A stretch of DNA of 64,000 nucleotides, from the NCBI GenBank assembly GCA_964432595.1, contig CAYSOF010000003.1, forward strand, positions 1 to 64,000, given 5' to 3'. The DNA is from DASYLJ01 sp964432595 (lineage in GTDB: Bacteria; Desulfobacterota; Binatia; DP-6). Each line of letters begins with the position of its first letter. Position 1 is the stretch's first letter. This document shows positions 1 through 8,906 of this stretch, one piece after another. Position numbers and translations under genes: made by a program. The notes under the pieces were generated by a model. That model worked only from the letters and a program-made list of their open reading frames with translations. It ran no database searches and was not told the origin of the DNA.

Positions 1-64
1 TCCCGCCGCCGGCGAGCCGTTAAGTGAGTGGCATTGCGGCGAAGCCGGCGCGGCATAGCTGGTA

Positions 65-104
65 CGCATGGGCTACACCCCACTCCCTCACCCAAGCCCA
101 TGCG
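65..104. terminator. 10-bp perfect hairpin, possible terminator
   Basis: CGCATGGGCT at 65-74 is the exact reverse complement of 95-104, with a 20-base C-rich loop. There is no T-run, so it is not a classical intrinsic terminator. Confidence 0.35.
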
Positions 105-131
105 CACCGCGACCGGAGCTCGTCGGTGGAA

Positions 132-262
132 GCGGTGGAGGCGGGATGGGCATAGGTCGCCCGCAGCTGTTAGTGCGCCCTTCGGCGTGGCGGTGGCGGC
201 TCGGCGCGTGACGGCGCACTTACAGCGAGGACGGCGACCGTAGCCCATCCCGCCTCCACCGC
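132..262. repeat. Large nested inverted repeat
   Basis: Positions 132-161 pair with 233-262 at 27 of 30 positions, and the outer 20 (132-151 with 243-262) pair perfectly. An inner stem, 167-179 with 213-225, matches at 12 of 13. Together they would fold into one long hairpin of about 130 bases. No open frame explains it. It could be a structured RNA, a miniature mobile hairpin or a termination structure. Confidence 0.6.
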
Positions 263-306
263 CCACCGCAGACCGCCCGCGCGGTGCCGCGTGACGCGCC
301 ACACCG

Positions 307-336
307 TTGACACTTCGCGCAGAGCGGCGGTAAACG
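307..336 (+). promoter_or_regulatory. Candidate sigma70-type promoter of the first operon
   Basis: A perfect TTGACA lies at 307-312 and TAAACG at 331-336, an 18-base spacer. This is about 65 bases upstream of the first gene start. The -10 match is weak, so the call rests on the -35 and on position. Confidence 0.35.
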
Positions 337-402
337 GCCCGAGTTAGGGCTCGTGCCGGAGGCGGCGCGCCCGAGCTACCCGATGCTCTTAGGAGGTTCC
401 TG

Positions 403-1419
403 ATGAAGCCCGCCATGGTCGCGCTCGCTCTGCTGTGCGCGCCACCGGTTCTGGCGCACGCCGAACCCGTGCGTCTGACCGAGGTGCGACAGAATCTCTT
501 CGCCACCTGCTTCCCGACGGAGTCGGAAGGCTGGATGGTCGGCGAGCTCGGCCGCGTCTTCTACACCCGTGACGGCGGGACGACCTGGGATCGGCAGGAT
601 GCCGGCACCAAGCGGCCCTTCCTCGCGATGTCCTGCATCGACGCAAAGACCGCGTGGATCGCCGGCAAGGAAGGCATCGTCTACGCCACCAAGGACGCCG
701 GCGCGTCCTGGACGCTGCTCAAGACCGGCAGCAACCGCCACATCTTCTCGATCCAGTTCGCGGACGCCCAGCGCGGCCACGCCGTCGGCGACTTCGGCAC
801 GATGGTCCACACCGAGGACGGCGGCGCCACCTGGGAGGTGAGCCGCGTGCCCGAGCACGTCACGCTGCCCGAGAGCGCGCTCGACACGGGCGTCGAGCCC
901 GGCGACGTGAACCTCTACGGCGTCGCCTACGCCGACCGCGACCATGTCTGGGTCGTGGGCGAGTTCGGCACCATCATGGCGAGCAGCGACGGCGGCACGA
1001 CGTGGCGCCAGCAGCGCCCGCCCGTCGAGAGCACGCTCTTCGGCGTTCGCTTTCTCGACAACATGCGCGGCTTCGCCGTCGGCATCGACTCGGTCATCCT
1101 GCAGACCGCCGACGGCGGCGAAACGTGGACGACGGTCCATCCGCCCGTCGACCAGCGCTCGTTCTACGACGTCGCCATCCGCGGCCAGCAGGGCTGGATC
1201 TCGGGTGACTCCGGCACGATCCTGCGCACGTCCGACGGCGGCGCCACCTGGAGCACCGAGCCGCTGCCGATCCAGCTGGCCGCCAACTGGATTCGCGCGA
1301 TCACGCTCGCGCCGGGCGGCGGCGGGCTCGCCGTCGGCTCCGAAGGGCTCGTGTTCCGAATCGAAGGCTCCCGGCTGCAGCGCTTGCGGGACGAAGAGAA
1401 GGCCGGGAGGCCGTCATGA
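403..1419 (+). CDS. YCF48-like beta-propeller, secreted
   Basis: A 338-residue exported protein. An N-terminal signal peptide of about 20 residues ends near AHAEP. The body carries six repeats of the form T/S-x-D-x-G-x-T/S-W (DGGTTW, DAGASW, DGGATW, DGGTTW, DGGETW, DGGATW), the signature of BNR/YCF48 propellers (photosystem II stability factor-like proteins). The start is fixed by a strong AGGAGG at 391-396, six bases before ATG. It is the first gene of a chain joined by 4-base overlaps and overlaps the MMPL exporter (ATGA). In other bacteria YCF48-like proteins sit beside MMPL exporters and DUF1329 proteins, as here, so a periplasmic partner of that exporter is likely. The exact role is unknown. 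Confidence 0.9.
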   Translation: MKPAMVALALLCAPPVLAHAEPVRLTEVRQNLFATCFPTESEGWMVGELGRVFYTRDGGTTWDRQDAGTKRPFLAMSCIDAKTAWIAGKEGIVYATKDAGASWTLLKTGSNRHIFSIQFADAQRGHAVGDFGTMVHTEDGGATWEVSRVPEHVTLPESALDTGVEPGDVNLYGVAYADRDHVWVVGEFGTIMASSDGGTTWRQQRPPVESTLFGVRFLDNMRGFAVGIDSVILQTADGGETWTTVHPPVDQRSFYDVAIRGQQGWISGDSGTILRTSDGGATWSTEPLPIQLAANWIRAITLAPGGGGLAVGSEGLVFRIEGSRLQRLRDEEKAGRPS

Positions 1420-3977
1420 TTCCGAAGCGTTGGGTCGAAGGATATCTCCGGTTCCTGCTCCGCAACCGACTCCTGGTGTCGGTCCTGATCGCGCTGGCGA
1501 CGGTGTTCTTCGCCTACGAGTGCAGCCGCATCAAGATCATCGCGAACTTCATCGACTTCTACCCGAGCACCAGCAAGATCAGCGTGTTCGGGAAGGAGAT
1601 CACGTGGCGTGAGGGCCACCCGTACATCGAGATCTACAACGAGTTCCGGCGCATGTTCGGCAGCGCCAACGTCCTCACCGCCATCGTCGAGGTGAAGAAC
1701 GGCGACGTCTACAACCCGAAGACGCTCCAGAAGCTCGACGAGATGACCCGGTGGATCATCGAGACGAAGGGCGTCGTCCCGTACCAGATCACGTCGATCG
1801 CGCACGCGAAGATGAAGTCCATCACCACCGTGCAGGGCGCGATCCAGATCCGCGAGGTCTACTATCCAGGCGTCCCGAAGACGCAGGCCGACGCGGATCG
1901 CGTGAAGTTCGCGGTCTACGCCACGAAAGGCATCCGCGGCCTGTACGTCGCCGAGGACGACACGGCCGCGCTCGTGCACGCCGGCTTCTGGGAGGAGGAC
2001 GTCGACGCCGACTACCTCTACGGCCGGATGATGGAGCTCAAGGAGAAGATCGAGGACGACAACCACACGGTGTACTTCACCGGCTTCCCGTGGCTGCAGA
2101 CGTCGATCCTCCGCTATCTCCCGGAGGTGCAGCAGGTGTTCATCATCACCTGCTTCGCGCTCACGTTCCTCTTGTGGAACTACTTCAGATCCTGGCCGGG
2201 CGTCTGGGTGCCGATGTTCTCCGGCATCTTGTCCGGCATCTGGGCACTCGGCCTCGTGCCCCTGCTGGGCCTGAACCTCGACCCGCTGATCCTGGTGGTG
2301 CCGGTCTTCCTCTCGGCACGCGCGCTCTCACATTCCGTGCAGTCGATGGACCGGTACCACGAGGAGTACCATCGCACGCACGACAAGCACACGGCGATCG
2401 TCGAGTCGTACTCGCACCTCTTCCCGCCCGCGATCGCGTCCATCCTGAACGACGCCGCCGGCATCTTCCTGGTGACGATGGCGCCGATCCCGCTGATCCA
2501 GAAGGTCGCGCTGTTCTCGTGCTTCTGGATCTTCTCGATCCTGATCAGCGTCGTCACGCTGCACCCGATCATCCTGTCGGCGACGAACCCGCCCGGCGTG
2601 CACAGCAACGCGCCCGGCTGGCTCAAGATGCTCGGCCGCAGCGTGCTCGCGCTCGGCACCGTCGCCTTCACCGTCGTCTCGATCCAGGCGGCGTACAGCC
2701 TGATGGGTCCGGTGAAGGCCACCGTGATGCTCGCCCTGTTCGGCCTGCTCTACTTCCGTCACGAGCAGATCTACCAGGGGCTCACCGACGCGATCATCGC
2801 GGCGAGCGCCGGCTGGCGGAAGTGGGCGGGCGTCGGGCTGACGATCTTCCTCTTCATCATCTGCCCCTACTACGGCTGGAAGCTCAAGGTCGGCGACATG
2901 ACGCCGGGGGCGGCGCTGCTCTTCGCCGACCACCCGTACAACGTCGCCTACGCCAAGCTGAACGAGAAGTTCCTCGGCGCGAACCAGCTCGTCGTCATCG
3001 CCGACACGGGCAAGGCCGACGGCATGAAGAACGTCGTGCCGCTGACGGCGATGGAGGAATTCGCCGACCACATGGAGGCGGTGAACGGCGCCGGCGCGTC
3101 GGTCACGGTGATCGACATCGTGAAGCAGCTCTCGCGGCTCTTCCACGAGGGCGAGCCCAAGTGGGCGTTCATCCCCGACAAGGAGAAGTTCATCGCCGAG
3201 CTGTTCTACCAGTTCACGCAGACCGGCCAGGCCGGCGACCTCGACCGCTTCCTGTCACCCGACATGCGCTACGGCACCATCGTCACGCTGTTCCACGGCT
3301 ACTCGCACGACATCATCATGAACGCGATCAACAGCGGCCAGGGATGGGCGGCGAAGCACACCGACGGGCAGGTGAAGTTCCTGTTCGCGGGCGGCTTGTT
3401 CGGCGTGCTCGCGGCGGTGAACGAGGCGGTGGAAGACTCGTACTGGCAGACGCTGGCGCTGGTCATGGTCGCCGTCGCCGCATTCCTCTACTTCACCTAC
3501 GGCACGCTGGTCGGCACGTTGATCCTCATGATCCCGGTCTTGATGGCGCAGTTCGCCACCGAGGCGGCCATGTACCTGATGCGCATCGACCTGAACGTGA
3601 ACTCGCTGCCCGTCGCCGCCGTCGGCGCGGGCGTCGGCGTCGACTACGGCATCTACCACTTCAGCCGCATGATCGACCTCGCCGACGAGGGCAACGAGCT
3701 CGACGAGGCGGTCGACGGCGCCACGGCGACGACCGGCAAAGCCATCATCTTCACCGCCAGCACCATGATCGTCGGCGCGGTCTTCTGGTGGTTCTCCGAC
3801 CTCAAGTTCCAGGCCGAGATGGGCTTCCTGCTCGCCCTGCTGATGGCCTTCAACACGTTCGGCGGCCTCGTGCTCGTGCCGGCGTGGATCAAGGTCCTCA
3901 AGCCGCGGTTCCTCACCAAGCGCGTCGAGAAGGCCCGAGCCGAAGCGAAGCCCCCGGTGCAGCTGGCCGTCGGGTGA
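1416..3977 (+). CDS. MMPL/RND-family exporter
   Basis: An 853-residue inner-membrane transporter with the two-fold RND/MMPL layout. TM1 lies near residue 20, followed by a periplasmic domain, a TM bundle (about 235-490), a second periplasmic domain and a second TM bundle (about 685-835). The second half has GVGVDYGIYHFSR, an Asp-Tyr pair of the kind used for proton relay in MmpL proteins. The matching place in the first half (SARALSHSVQSMDRY) lacks it. The start is supported by GGGAGG five bases upstream and ATGA overlap with the YCF48-like gene. Exporters of this class move lipids or hydrophobic compounds; the substrate cannot be read from sequence. Confidence 0.93.
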   Translation: MIPKRWVEGYLRFLLRNRLLVSVLIALATVFFAYECSRIKIIANFIDFYPSTSKISVFGKEITWREGHPYIEIYNEFRRMFGSANVLTAIVEVKNGDVYNPKTLQKLDEMTRWIIETKGVVPYQITSIAHAKMKSITTVQGAIQIREVYYPGVPKTQADADRVKFAVYATKGIRGLYVAEDDTAALVHAGFWEEDVDADYLYGRMMELKEKIEDDNHTVYFTGFPWLQTSILRYLPEVQQVFIITCFALTFLLWNYFRSWPGVWVPMFSGILSGIWALGLVPLLGLNLDPLILVVPVFLSARALSHSVQSMDRYHEEYHRTHDKHTAIVESYSHLFPPAIASILNDAAGIFLVTMAPIPLIQKVALFSCFWIFSILISVVTLHPIILSATNPPGVHSNAPGWLKMLGRSVLALGTVAFTVVSIQAAYSLMGPVKATVMLALFGLLYFRHEQIYQGLTDAIIAASAGWRKWAGVGLTIFLFIICPYYGWKLKVGDMTPGAALLFADHPYNVAYAKLNEKFLGANQLVVIADTGKADGMKNVVPLTAMEEFADHMEAVNGAGASVTVIDIVKQLSRLFHEGEPKWAFIPDKEKFIAELFYQFTQTGQAGDLDRFLSPDMRYGTIVTLFHGYSHDIIMNAINSGQGWAAKHTDGQVKFLFAGGLFGVLAAVNEAVEDSYWQTLALVMVAVAAFLYFTYGTLVGTLILMIPVLMAQFATEAAMYLMRIDLNVNSLPVAAVGAGVGVDYGIYHFSRMIDLADEGNELDEAVDGATATTGKAIIFTASTMIVGAVFWWFSDLKFQAEMGFLLALLMAFNTFGGLVLVPAWIKVLKPRFLTKRVEKARAEAKPPVQLAVG

Positions 3978-4921
3978 TCGAGGCCCGGGAGCTCACCAAG
4001 CGCTTCGGCGGCCGCACCGCGATCGACGACGTCTCGTTGCGCGTCGATCGCGGGGAGGTGGTGGGCTTCCTCGGGCCGAACGGCGCAGGCAAGACCACCA
4101 CCCTGCGCATCCTGGCCGGCGTGTTCCCGCCGACCACGGGCCGCGCGCTGATCGACGGGCACGACCTCTCGACGGCACCGCTGGCCGCCCGCCGGCGTCT
4201 CGGCTACGCGCCGGAGCGCCCCGCGCTACAGCTCGACATGACCGTCGCGAGCCAGCTGGCGTTCGTGGCGGCGATGCGCGACGTCCCCGCCGGCGCCGGG
4301 CGCCGCGCGGCGATCGACGCCGCGCTCGAGCACACGGGCCTGCGCGACGTCCGCGACCGCCGGCTCGGCGCATTGTCGCGGGGCTATCGCCAGCGCGTCG
4401 GGATCGCGCTGGCGCTGGTCGGGGATCCGCCGGCGCTGCTGCTCGACGAGCCGACCGCCGGGCTGGATCCGCAACAGGCGGCGGAGACCCGCGCGCTCGT
4501 CGCTGCGCTGCGGCCGACGCGCGCCGTGTTCGTATCGAGCCACGACCTCTCCGAGGTCGAGGCGATGTGCGATCGTGTGGTCATCCTGCGCCAGGGACGC
4601 GTGCTCGCGGCCGACACGCCGGCACGGCTCGCGGCGCGCCTGCGTCCCACCCGGCTGGTCGACGTGGAGGCGCACGCACCGACGGCGGCGCTCGCGGCGC
4701 GTTTGGCGGCCGTGCCCGGCGTCCGCCACGTCGAGCCGCGAACGGGCGACGGACCACCGTCGCGCTGCCGCGTCGAGGTCGAGCCGGGACACGACTGCCG
4801 GCCCGCGCTGGCCGAGGCGGTGCTCGGCGCCGGCTGGTCGCTCCTCGCGCTGACGCCGGTGGACGCGTCGCTCGAAGAGGCCTTCCTGGCGCTCGTCGGC
4901 GACGCGGAGCGCGGCGAATGA
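3974..4921 (+). CDS. ABC transporter ATPase (GldA/NosF-like)
   Basis: A 315-residue cytoplasmic ATPase. Walker A GPNGAGKTT is at residues 34-42, the signature LSRGYRQ at about 134-140, Walker B with LLLDEP at D158/E159, and the H-loop in VSSHDLSEVE. The C-terminal 90 residues are the divergent tail typical of ABC-2 ATPases. It starts at GTG 3974, overlapping the MMPL stop by 4 bases (GTGA), and overlaps the permease gene by ATGA. The order ATPase, ABC-2 permease, GldG-like, DUF4340 matches a cassette known from Bacteroidetes gliding loci (gldA-F-G) and many deltaproteobacteria. Here it most likely powers export or assembly of an envelope component. Confidence 0.93.
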   Translation: MIEARELTKRFGGRTAIDDVSLRVDRGEVVGFLGPNGAGKTTTLRILAGVFPPTTGRALIDGHDLSTAPLAARRRLGYAPERPALQLDMTVASQLAFVAAMRDVPAGAGRRAAIDAALEHTGLRDVRDRRLGALSRGYRQRVGIALALVGDPPALLLDEPTAGLDPQQAAETRALVAALRPTRAVFVSSHDLSEVEAMCDRVVILRQGRVLAADTPARLAARLRPTRLVDVEAHAPTAALAARLAAVPGVRHVEPRTGDGPPSRCRVEVEPGHDCRPALAEAVLGAGWSLLALTPVDASLEEAFLALVGDAERGE

Positions 4922-5661
4922 GGAAGACGATGCTCGTCTTCCGTCGCGAGCTCGGGCTGCTGTTCGGCGGGCCGCTCGCGTGGATCCTCTGTGCCGTCTT
5001 CGCGCTGCTCGCGAACTACTTCTTCTACAGTGACCTCACGTTCTACGTGGTCTTCGGCGGCGCGAACCTCTCCGCCGGGCTCTGGCGCTACGTCTTCCTC
5101 GACCTCCGGCTGGTCGCGCAGATGGTCCTGCCGCTCCTCACGATGCGCATGCTCGCCGAGGAGCGGAAGCTCGGCACGCTCGAGCTGCTCTGGACCCTGC
5201 CCGTCCGCGACCACGAGCTACTGGCGGGCAAGTTCCTCGCGGCATTGCTCGTCTACGCGCTGATGCTGTCGACGGCGCTCGTCGGCCCGCTCGTGCTGCA
5301 TGAGCTGCACGCGTTCCCGCTGCGTCCGTTGGTGCCCGGCTACGTGGGCCTGCTGCTGATCGGCACGACGATCATCGCCATCGGCCTGGCCGCGTCGGCC
5401 ATGACCGAGAACCAGGTGGTGAGCGCGATGCTCACGTACGGCACCGTCGTGCTGCTCTGGTTCGTCTCCTGGAACGAGGCGGCGCTCAGCGAGCAGGTGG
5501 CCCCGCTGCTCCTCGCGGTGTCGTTCTTCGATCGCTTCTACGGCTTCGCGCAGGGCGTCGTCGACGCGCGCGACGTCGGGGCGTTCGTCGCGTTCACCGT
5601 GCTGTTCCTCTTCGTCGCGCTGCGGGCGCTCGGCGCGCGCACCTGGCGGGGCCTCGCATGA
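4918..5661 (+). CDS. ABC-2 type permease (GldF-like)
   Basis: A 247-residue integral membrane protein with about six hydrophobic segments. It begins MRKTMLVFRRELGLLFGGPL, the usual ABC-2 permease opening of a cytoplasmic helix with an ExxxxF-type motif before TM1. EERKLGTLELLWTLPV near residue 80 is the conserved coupling region of GldF/NosY-type permeases. The ATG lies inside the ATPase stop (ATGA), and its own stop overlaps the GldG-like start. It forms the membrane channel with the ATPase at 3974. Confidence 0.92.
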   Translation: MRKTMLVFRRELGLLFGGPLAWILCAVFALLANYFFYSDLTFYVVFGGANLSAGLWRYVFLDLRLVAQMVLPLLTMRMLAEERKLGTLELLWTLPVRDHELLAGKFLAALLVYALMLSTALVGPLVLHELHAFPLRPLVPGYVGLLLIGTTIIAIGLAASAMTENQVVSAMLTYGTVVLLWFVSWNEAALSEQVAPLLLAVSFFDRFYGFAQGVVDARDVGAFVAFTVLFLFVALRALGARTWRGLA

Positions 5662-7010
5662 AGCACCCGTTGCTCCACACGGTGCTCCAGACGCTGCTCG
5701 TCGCCGCCATCCTGGGCTGCCTGATGGTCGTGGTGATGCGCCATCCGTGGCGGCTCGACATGACGCTCGAGCAACGGTTCACGCTGTCGCCGCACACGCT
5801 CGAAGTGCTCGGCCGCCTGCACGCGCCGGTCGACGTCACCGTCTTCTACTCGAGCCAGGAAGGTGAGCTGCGCCGCGAGATGGCCGATCTCCTGGGGCTC
5901 TACGAGGACGCGGCACCGAGCATGACCGTGCGCCTGCTCGATCTCGACCGCAGCCCGGGCGCGGCGGAGCGGCTCGGCGTCAGCAACTACAACGTCGCCG
6001 TCATCGAGAGCCGCGGCGAGGGCGGCGCACGGCGCGAGCGCGTCGACCTCGTGAACGAGGACATGCTGACGGCGGCATTGCTCAAGGTGGCGGGCGTCCC
6101 GAGCACGATCGCGTATTTCGTCCAGGGCCACGGCGAGCGCGATCCGAACGACGAGGACGAGCGGCGCGGCGCGGGCGACGCGGCCGCGGCGCTCACCGCC
6201 GACGGCTTCGTCGTGCGCACGCTGCGCGGCGCCGCCGGCATCCCCGACGACGCCGGCCTCGTCGTCCTCGCCGGGCCGTCGCGCGATTTCGCGACGGCCG
6301 AGATCGACGCGCTCGACGCCTGGGTGCGCCGCGGCGGACGGCTGCTCGTGCTGACCGATCCCGGGACCCCCGCCTCGCTCGTGGAGCTGCTCGGCCGCTT
6401 CGGCATCGAGCCCGGCGCCGACATCGTCGTGGACGAAGAGGCGCGCCTGTTCGGCACCGACGGCTTGTCAGCCCGCATAGCGCTGCTCAACCAGGCGATG
6501 GTGCCGACGGCGCCCGCGGCCGACGCACTGCTGCCGCTCGCGCAATCGCTGCGTCTCGTCGATCGCGAGGGCGTCGACGGCGACTACCTCGCCATCACGA
6601 GCGATCGGACCTGGGCCGACGTCGACCGGCGCGCGCTGAAGGACGAGCCGCCCATCTTCCGACAGGGCACCGACCGCCGCGGGCCGCTGCCGGTGGCCGT
6701 CGTCGTGCACGTCGCCGCCCCGGACGGACGGCAGGGCCGCATCGGTGTCGTCGGCGACGCGGACTTCGCCGGGAACCTGCACCTGAACCTCCTCGGCAAC
6801 CGCGACCTGCTCGTGACGGTCGCCGAGCTGGTGTCGCGCGACGACGCGCTCACCGCGCCGCGCCGCCAGGGGCCGGCGCGTGGCACGTTCTCCGGGCTGG
6901 CGCTGACGGAGCGCGATTCGCGGATCGTCTTCTGGACCGGCGTCGTGCTGCCGGGCACCGTCTTCGCCCTCGTCGCGCTCGTCGCGGCGCGTCGGAGACG
7001 CATCGCGTGA
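5658..7010 (+). CDS. GldG-like ABC auxiliary protein
   Basis: A 450-residue protein with a TM helix at about residues 8-27, a large extracytoplasmic domain and a C-terminal TM helix near 425-445, followed by RRRR. The region around TLEQRFTLSPHTLEVLGRL and the flavodoxin-like part with LVVLAGPSRDF are typical of the GldG / ABC_transp_aux family. In gliding bacteria GldG works with GldA and GldF. Its start overlaps the permease stop (ATGA), and it is followed by the DUF4340 gene (GTGA). No gliding genes are visible, so an envelope transport role is a better guess than motility. Confidence 0.88.
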   Translation: MKHPLLHTVLQTLLVAAILGCLMVVVMRHPWRLDMTLEQRFTLSPHTLEVLGRLHAPVDVTVFYSSQEGELRREMADLLGLYEDAAPSMTVRLLDLDRSPGAAERLGVSNYNVAVIESRGEGGARRERVDLVNEDMLTAALLKVAGVPSTIAYFVQGHGERDPNDEDERRGAGDAAAALTADGFVVRTLRGAAGIPDDAGLVVLAGPSRDFATAEIDALDAWVRRGGRLLVLTDPGTPASLVELLGRFGIEPGADIVVDEEARLFGTDGLSARIALLNQAMVPTAPAADALLPLAQSLRLVDREGVDGDYLAITSDRTWADVDRRALKDEPPIFRQGTDRRGPLPVAVVVHVAAPDGRQGRIGVVGDADFAGNLHLNLLGNRDLLVTVAELVSRDDALTAPRRQGPARGTFSGLALTERDSRIVFWTGVVLPGTVFALVALVAARRRRIA

Positions 7011-7543
7011 ACGTACGCGTCACGGTGGCGCTCGGCATCGTGCTCGCCGCGCTCGTGACGTACCTGCGCTTCACGGCGCCGTCGGCCGTGCCCGCGCCGG
7101 CGACGACCGAAACGAGCGTCGAGCCGCCGCTGCTCCGCGTCGACACCGCGCAGGTGTCACGTCTCGAATTGGATGCGGGCGGCCAGCGTCTCACCCTCGT
7201 GCGGACGCCCGATGGCTGGGCGGACGCGGATGGGCGGCGTTGGCCGTCGAGCGTTCCGACCGACCTCTTGGACGCGCTCACGACGCTTCGGCCCATCACG
7301 ATGGTCGACCCGATGCCGGATGATATACGTGACTACCGTCTGGGACCCGAGGCCGCGCGCCTGCGCGTCATCGATCGCGCGGATCACCCCGTTCTCGGGC
7401 TCGAGATCGGTGGACGGAACCCGTCCTGGACCGGTCTCTACGCGCGGCGCGAGGGCGATCCGGGGGTGTTCCTGATCGGCGCACTGCTCCAATGGGAGCT
7501 CGACAAGCTGCGCAACACCGCGCGATCGGTTTCCAGTCCGTGA
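7007..7543 (+). CDS. DUF4340-type membrane-anchored protein
   Basis: A 178-residue protein starting at GTG 7007 inside the stop of the GldG-like gene. It has one N-terminal TM/signal anchor (residues 3-20) and a beta-rich extracytoplasmic part with LDAGGQRLTLVRTPDGWADADG, the pattern of DUF4340 proteins that habitually follow GldG-like genes. DUF4340 proteins are often longer, with repeats; this is a short, single-domain version. It ends the overlapping chain that began at 403. Confidence 0.8.
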   Translation: MNVRVTVALGIVLAALVTYLRFTAPSAVPAPATTETSVEPPLLRVDTAQVSRLELDAGGQRLTLVRTPDGWADADGRRWPSSVPTDLLDALTTLRPITMVDPMPDDIRDYRLGPEAARLRVIDRADHPVLGLEIGGRNPSWTGLYARREGDPGVFLIGALLQWELDKLRNTARSVSSP

Positions 7544-7616
7544 AGACCTTGACAACCGTAACAGAAACGAGCGAACGAGGTTCGCCATTTCATCTGCGTT
7601 CCCAGGGGGAGGTCCC

Positions 7617-8906
7617 ATGACGAAGACGGCCCGATTCTCGATCGTCGCGCTCGCTGCGGCGCTCGTGTTCTCCGTCGCCAGTGCCGTACGAGCCGAGGAC
7701 AAACCGATGATCCTCGACGCCAACAACTGGCAGGAGGGTAAGGACCTGCTCCCCGAGCCGGTGCTGAAGCGGCTCCAGGCGGGCGAGTACTGGTTCAAGG
7801 TCGTCCCAGTCGACCCGGTCGCCTACAAGAACAACTACGCCAAGAAGTTCTGGGATGCGACGGCGGCGAACGAGGGCAAGTACGAGCTCGATCCCGAGAC
7901 GTGCGGCCTGAAGGACAAGGCCACGGGCAAGATCCCCGACTTCCTGATCGGCTTCCCCTTCCCCAACATCGACAAGAACGACCCGCAGGTCGCCTGCAAG
8001 ATCGCCCAGAACTTCGCCTTCGCCGGCTTCATGGGCGGCGGCGGCGGCGCGACGTTCACGTTGAACGGCGTCGACACCAACGGCGAGTTCCGCCGGGTGA
8101 AGGCGTTCATCCACGCGATGGGCTACCAGGGCCGCATCGACGGCAAGATCGAGGACAATCCCGAGAACCTCACGCTGCAGGCCATCGGCGCCGCCATCGA
8201 GCCGCAGGACGTCGAGGGCGTGTCGACGCTGACCAAGCGCTACTGGGACTGGGAGAGCCAGGACGCCATCTGGGCGTTCGTCCCCTCCACCCGTCGCGCC
8301 CGTCGCGTGAACGCCGCCACGCGGTCCGACCCCGTCGCCGGCATGGACATCTTCTCGGACGACCTCAACTGCTACGCGGGCAAGATCGAGTACTACAAGT
8401 GGAAGCTGGTCGGCGAGGGCAAGATCCTCGCGCCGGTGTTGCGGCCCGAGCCGTTCCCGATGAAGGCGTCGAGCGCCTCGCGCTACACCGTGGACACGCC
8501 GTACATGGCGGCGGGCTACGAGAAGCCGGGGAGCAAGGGCGCCCCGTGGTGGATCCAGGACAACCTGGTGTTCGTGCCCCGGCCGGTGTGGATCGTCGAA
8601 GGCGAGTCGAGCGATCCGTACTACAACTTCGGCAAGGTCATCATGTACTTCGACAAGGAGATGTACCGCATCTACTGGAAGCTGGTACACAACCGCGCCG
8701 GTGAGTACTTCTACACCGCGGCGTGCGGCTACCACTTCGTGAAGGACGGCGAGACGTACTCGTCGGTGTACCCGAACCTCGTGATCGGCGTGAACGACAA
8801 GACGAATCGCGCCGCGCTCGGTGGCCGCTATCAGAGCTCGTTCGTCGAGCGGAACTGGGACCCGGCGTACTTCTCGCTGCGCACGCTCACGCGTCTCACC
8901 GACTGA
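7617..8906 (+). CDS. DUF1329 outer-membrane-associated protein
   Basis: A 429-residue exported protein with a signal peptide of about 26 residues ending SAVRAED. It carries DUF1329 features along its length: an N-terminal LPEPVLKRLQAGEYWFKV, the central VPSTRRARRVNAATRSDPVAGMDIFSDD segment, and the C-terminal ERNWDPAYFSLRTLTRL. DUF1329 is related to LolB-like lipoprotein-carrier folds and usually travels with MMPL exporters and YCF48-like proteins. That fits the block starting at 403, with the ABC cassette lying in between. A strong GGGGGAGG precedes the ATG, and a 73-base gap with a TTGACA at 7549-7554 allows separate transcription. Confidence 0.92.
   Translation: MTKTARFSIVALAAALVFSVASAVRAEDKPMILDANNWQEGKDLLPEPVLKRLQAGEYWFKVVPVDPVAYKNNYAKKFWDATAANEGKYELDPETCGLKDKATGKIPDFLIGFPFPNIDKNDPQVACKIAQNFAFAGFMGGGGGATFTLNGVDTNGEFRRVKAFIHAMGYQGRIDGKIEDNPENLTLQAIGAAIEPQDVEGVSTLTKRYWDWESQDAIWAFVPSTRRARRVNAATRSDPVAGMDIFSDDLNCYAGKIEYYKWKLVGEGKILAPVLRPEPFPMKASSASRYTVDTPYMAAGYEKPGSKGAPWWIQDNLVFVPRPVWIVEGESSDPYYNFGKVIMYFDKEMYRIYWKLVHNRAGEYFYTAACGYHFVKDGETYSSVYPNLVIGVNDKTNRAALGGRYQSSFVERNWDPAYFSLRTLTRLTD

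Larger units (their letters stand above)
1..402. other. Gene-free leader region with stem-loops and promoter
   Basis: No convincing protein gene is seen in these 402 bases; the short open frames are Arg-rich and look like chance frames. The stretch holds a 10-bp hairpin (65-74 with 95-104, 20-base loop), a large nested stem-loop (132-262) and a candidate promoter (307-336). The hairpin may terminate a gene lying left of the window, which is inference. Confidence 0.6.

Noticed and set aside
1751..3973. N-terminal 741 codons fused in frame to the ABC ATPase
   Set aside because: This part is a shadow of the MMPL gene. The ATPase family begins at the GTG at 3974.
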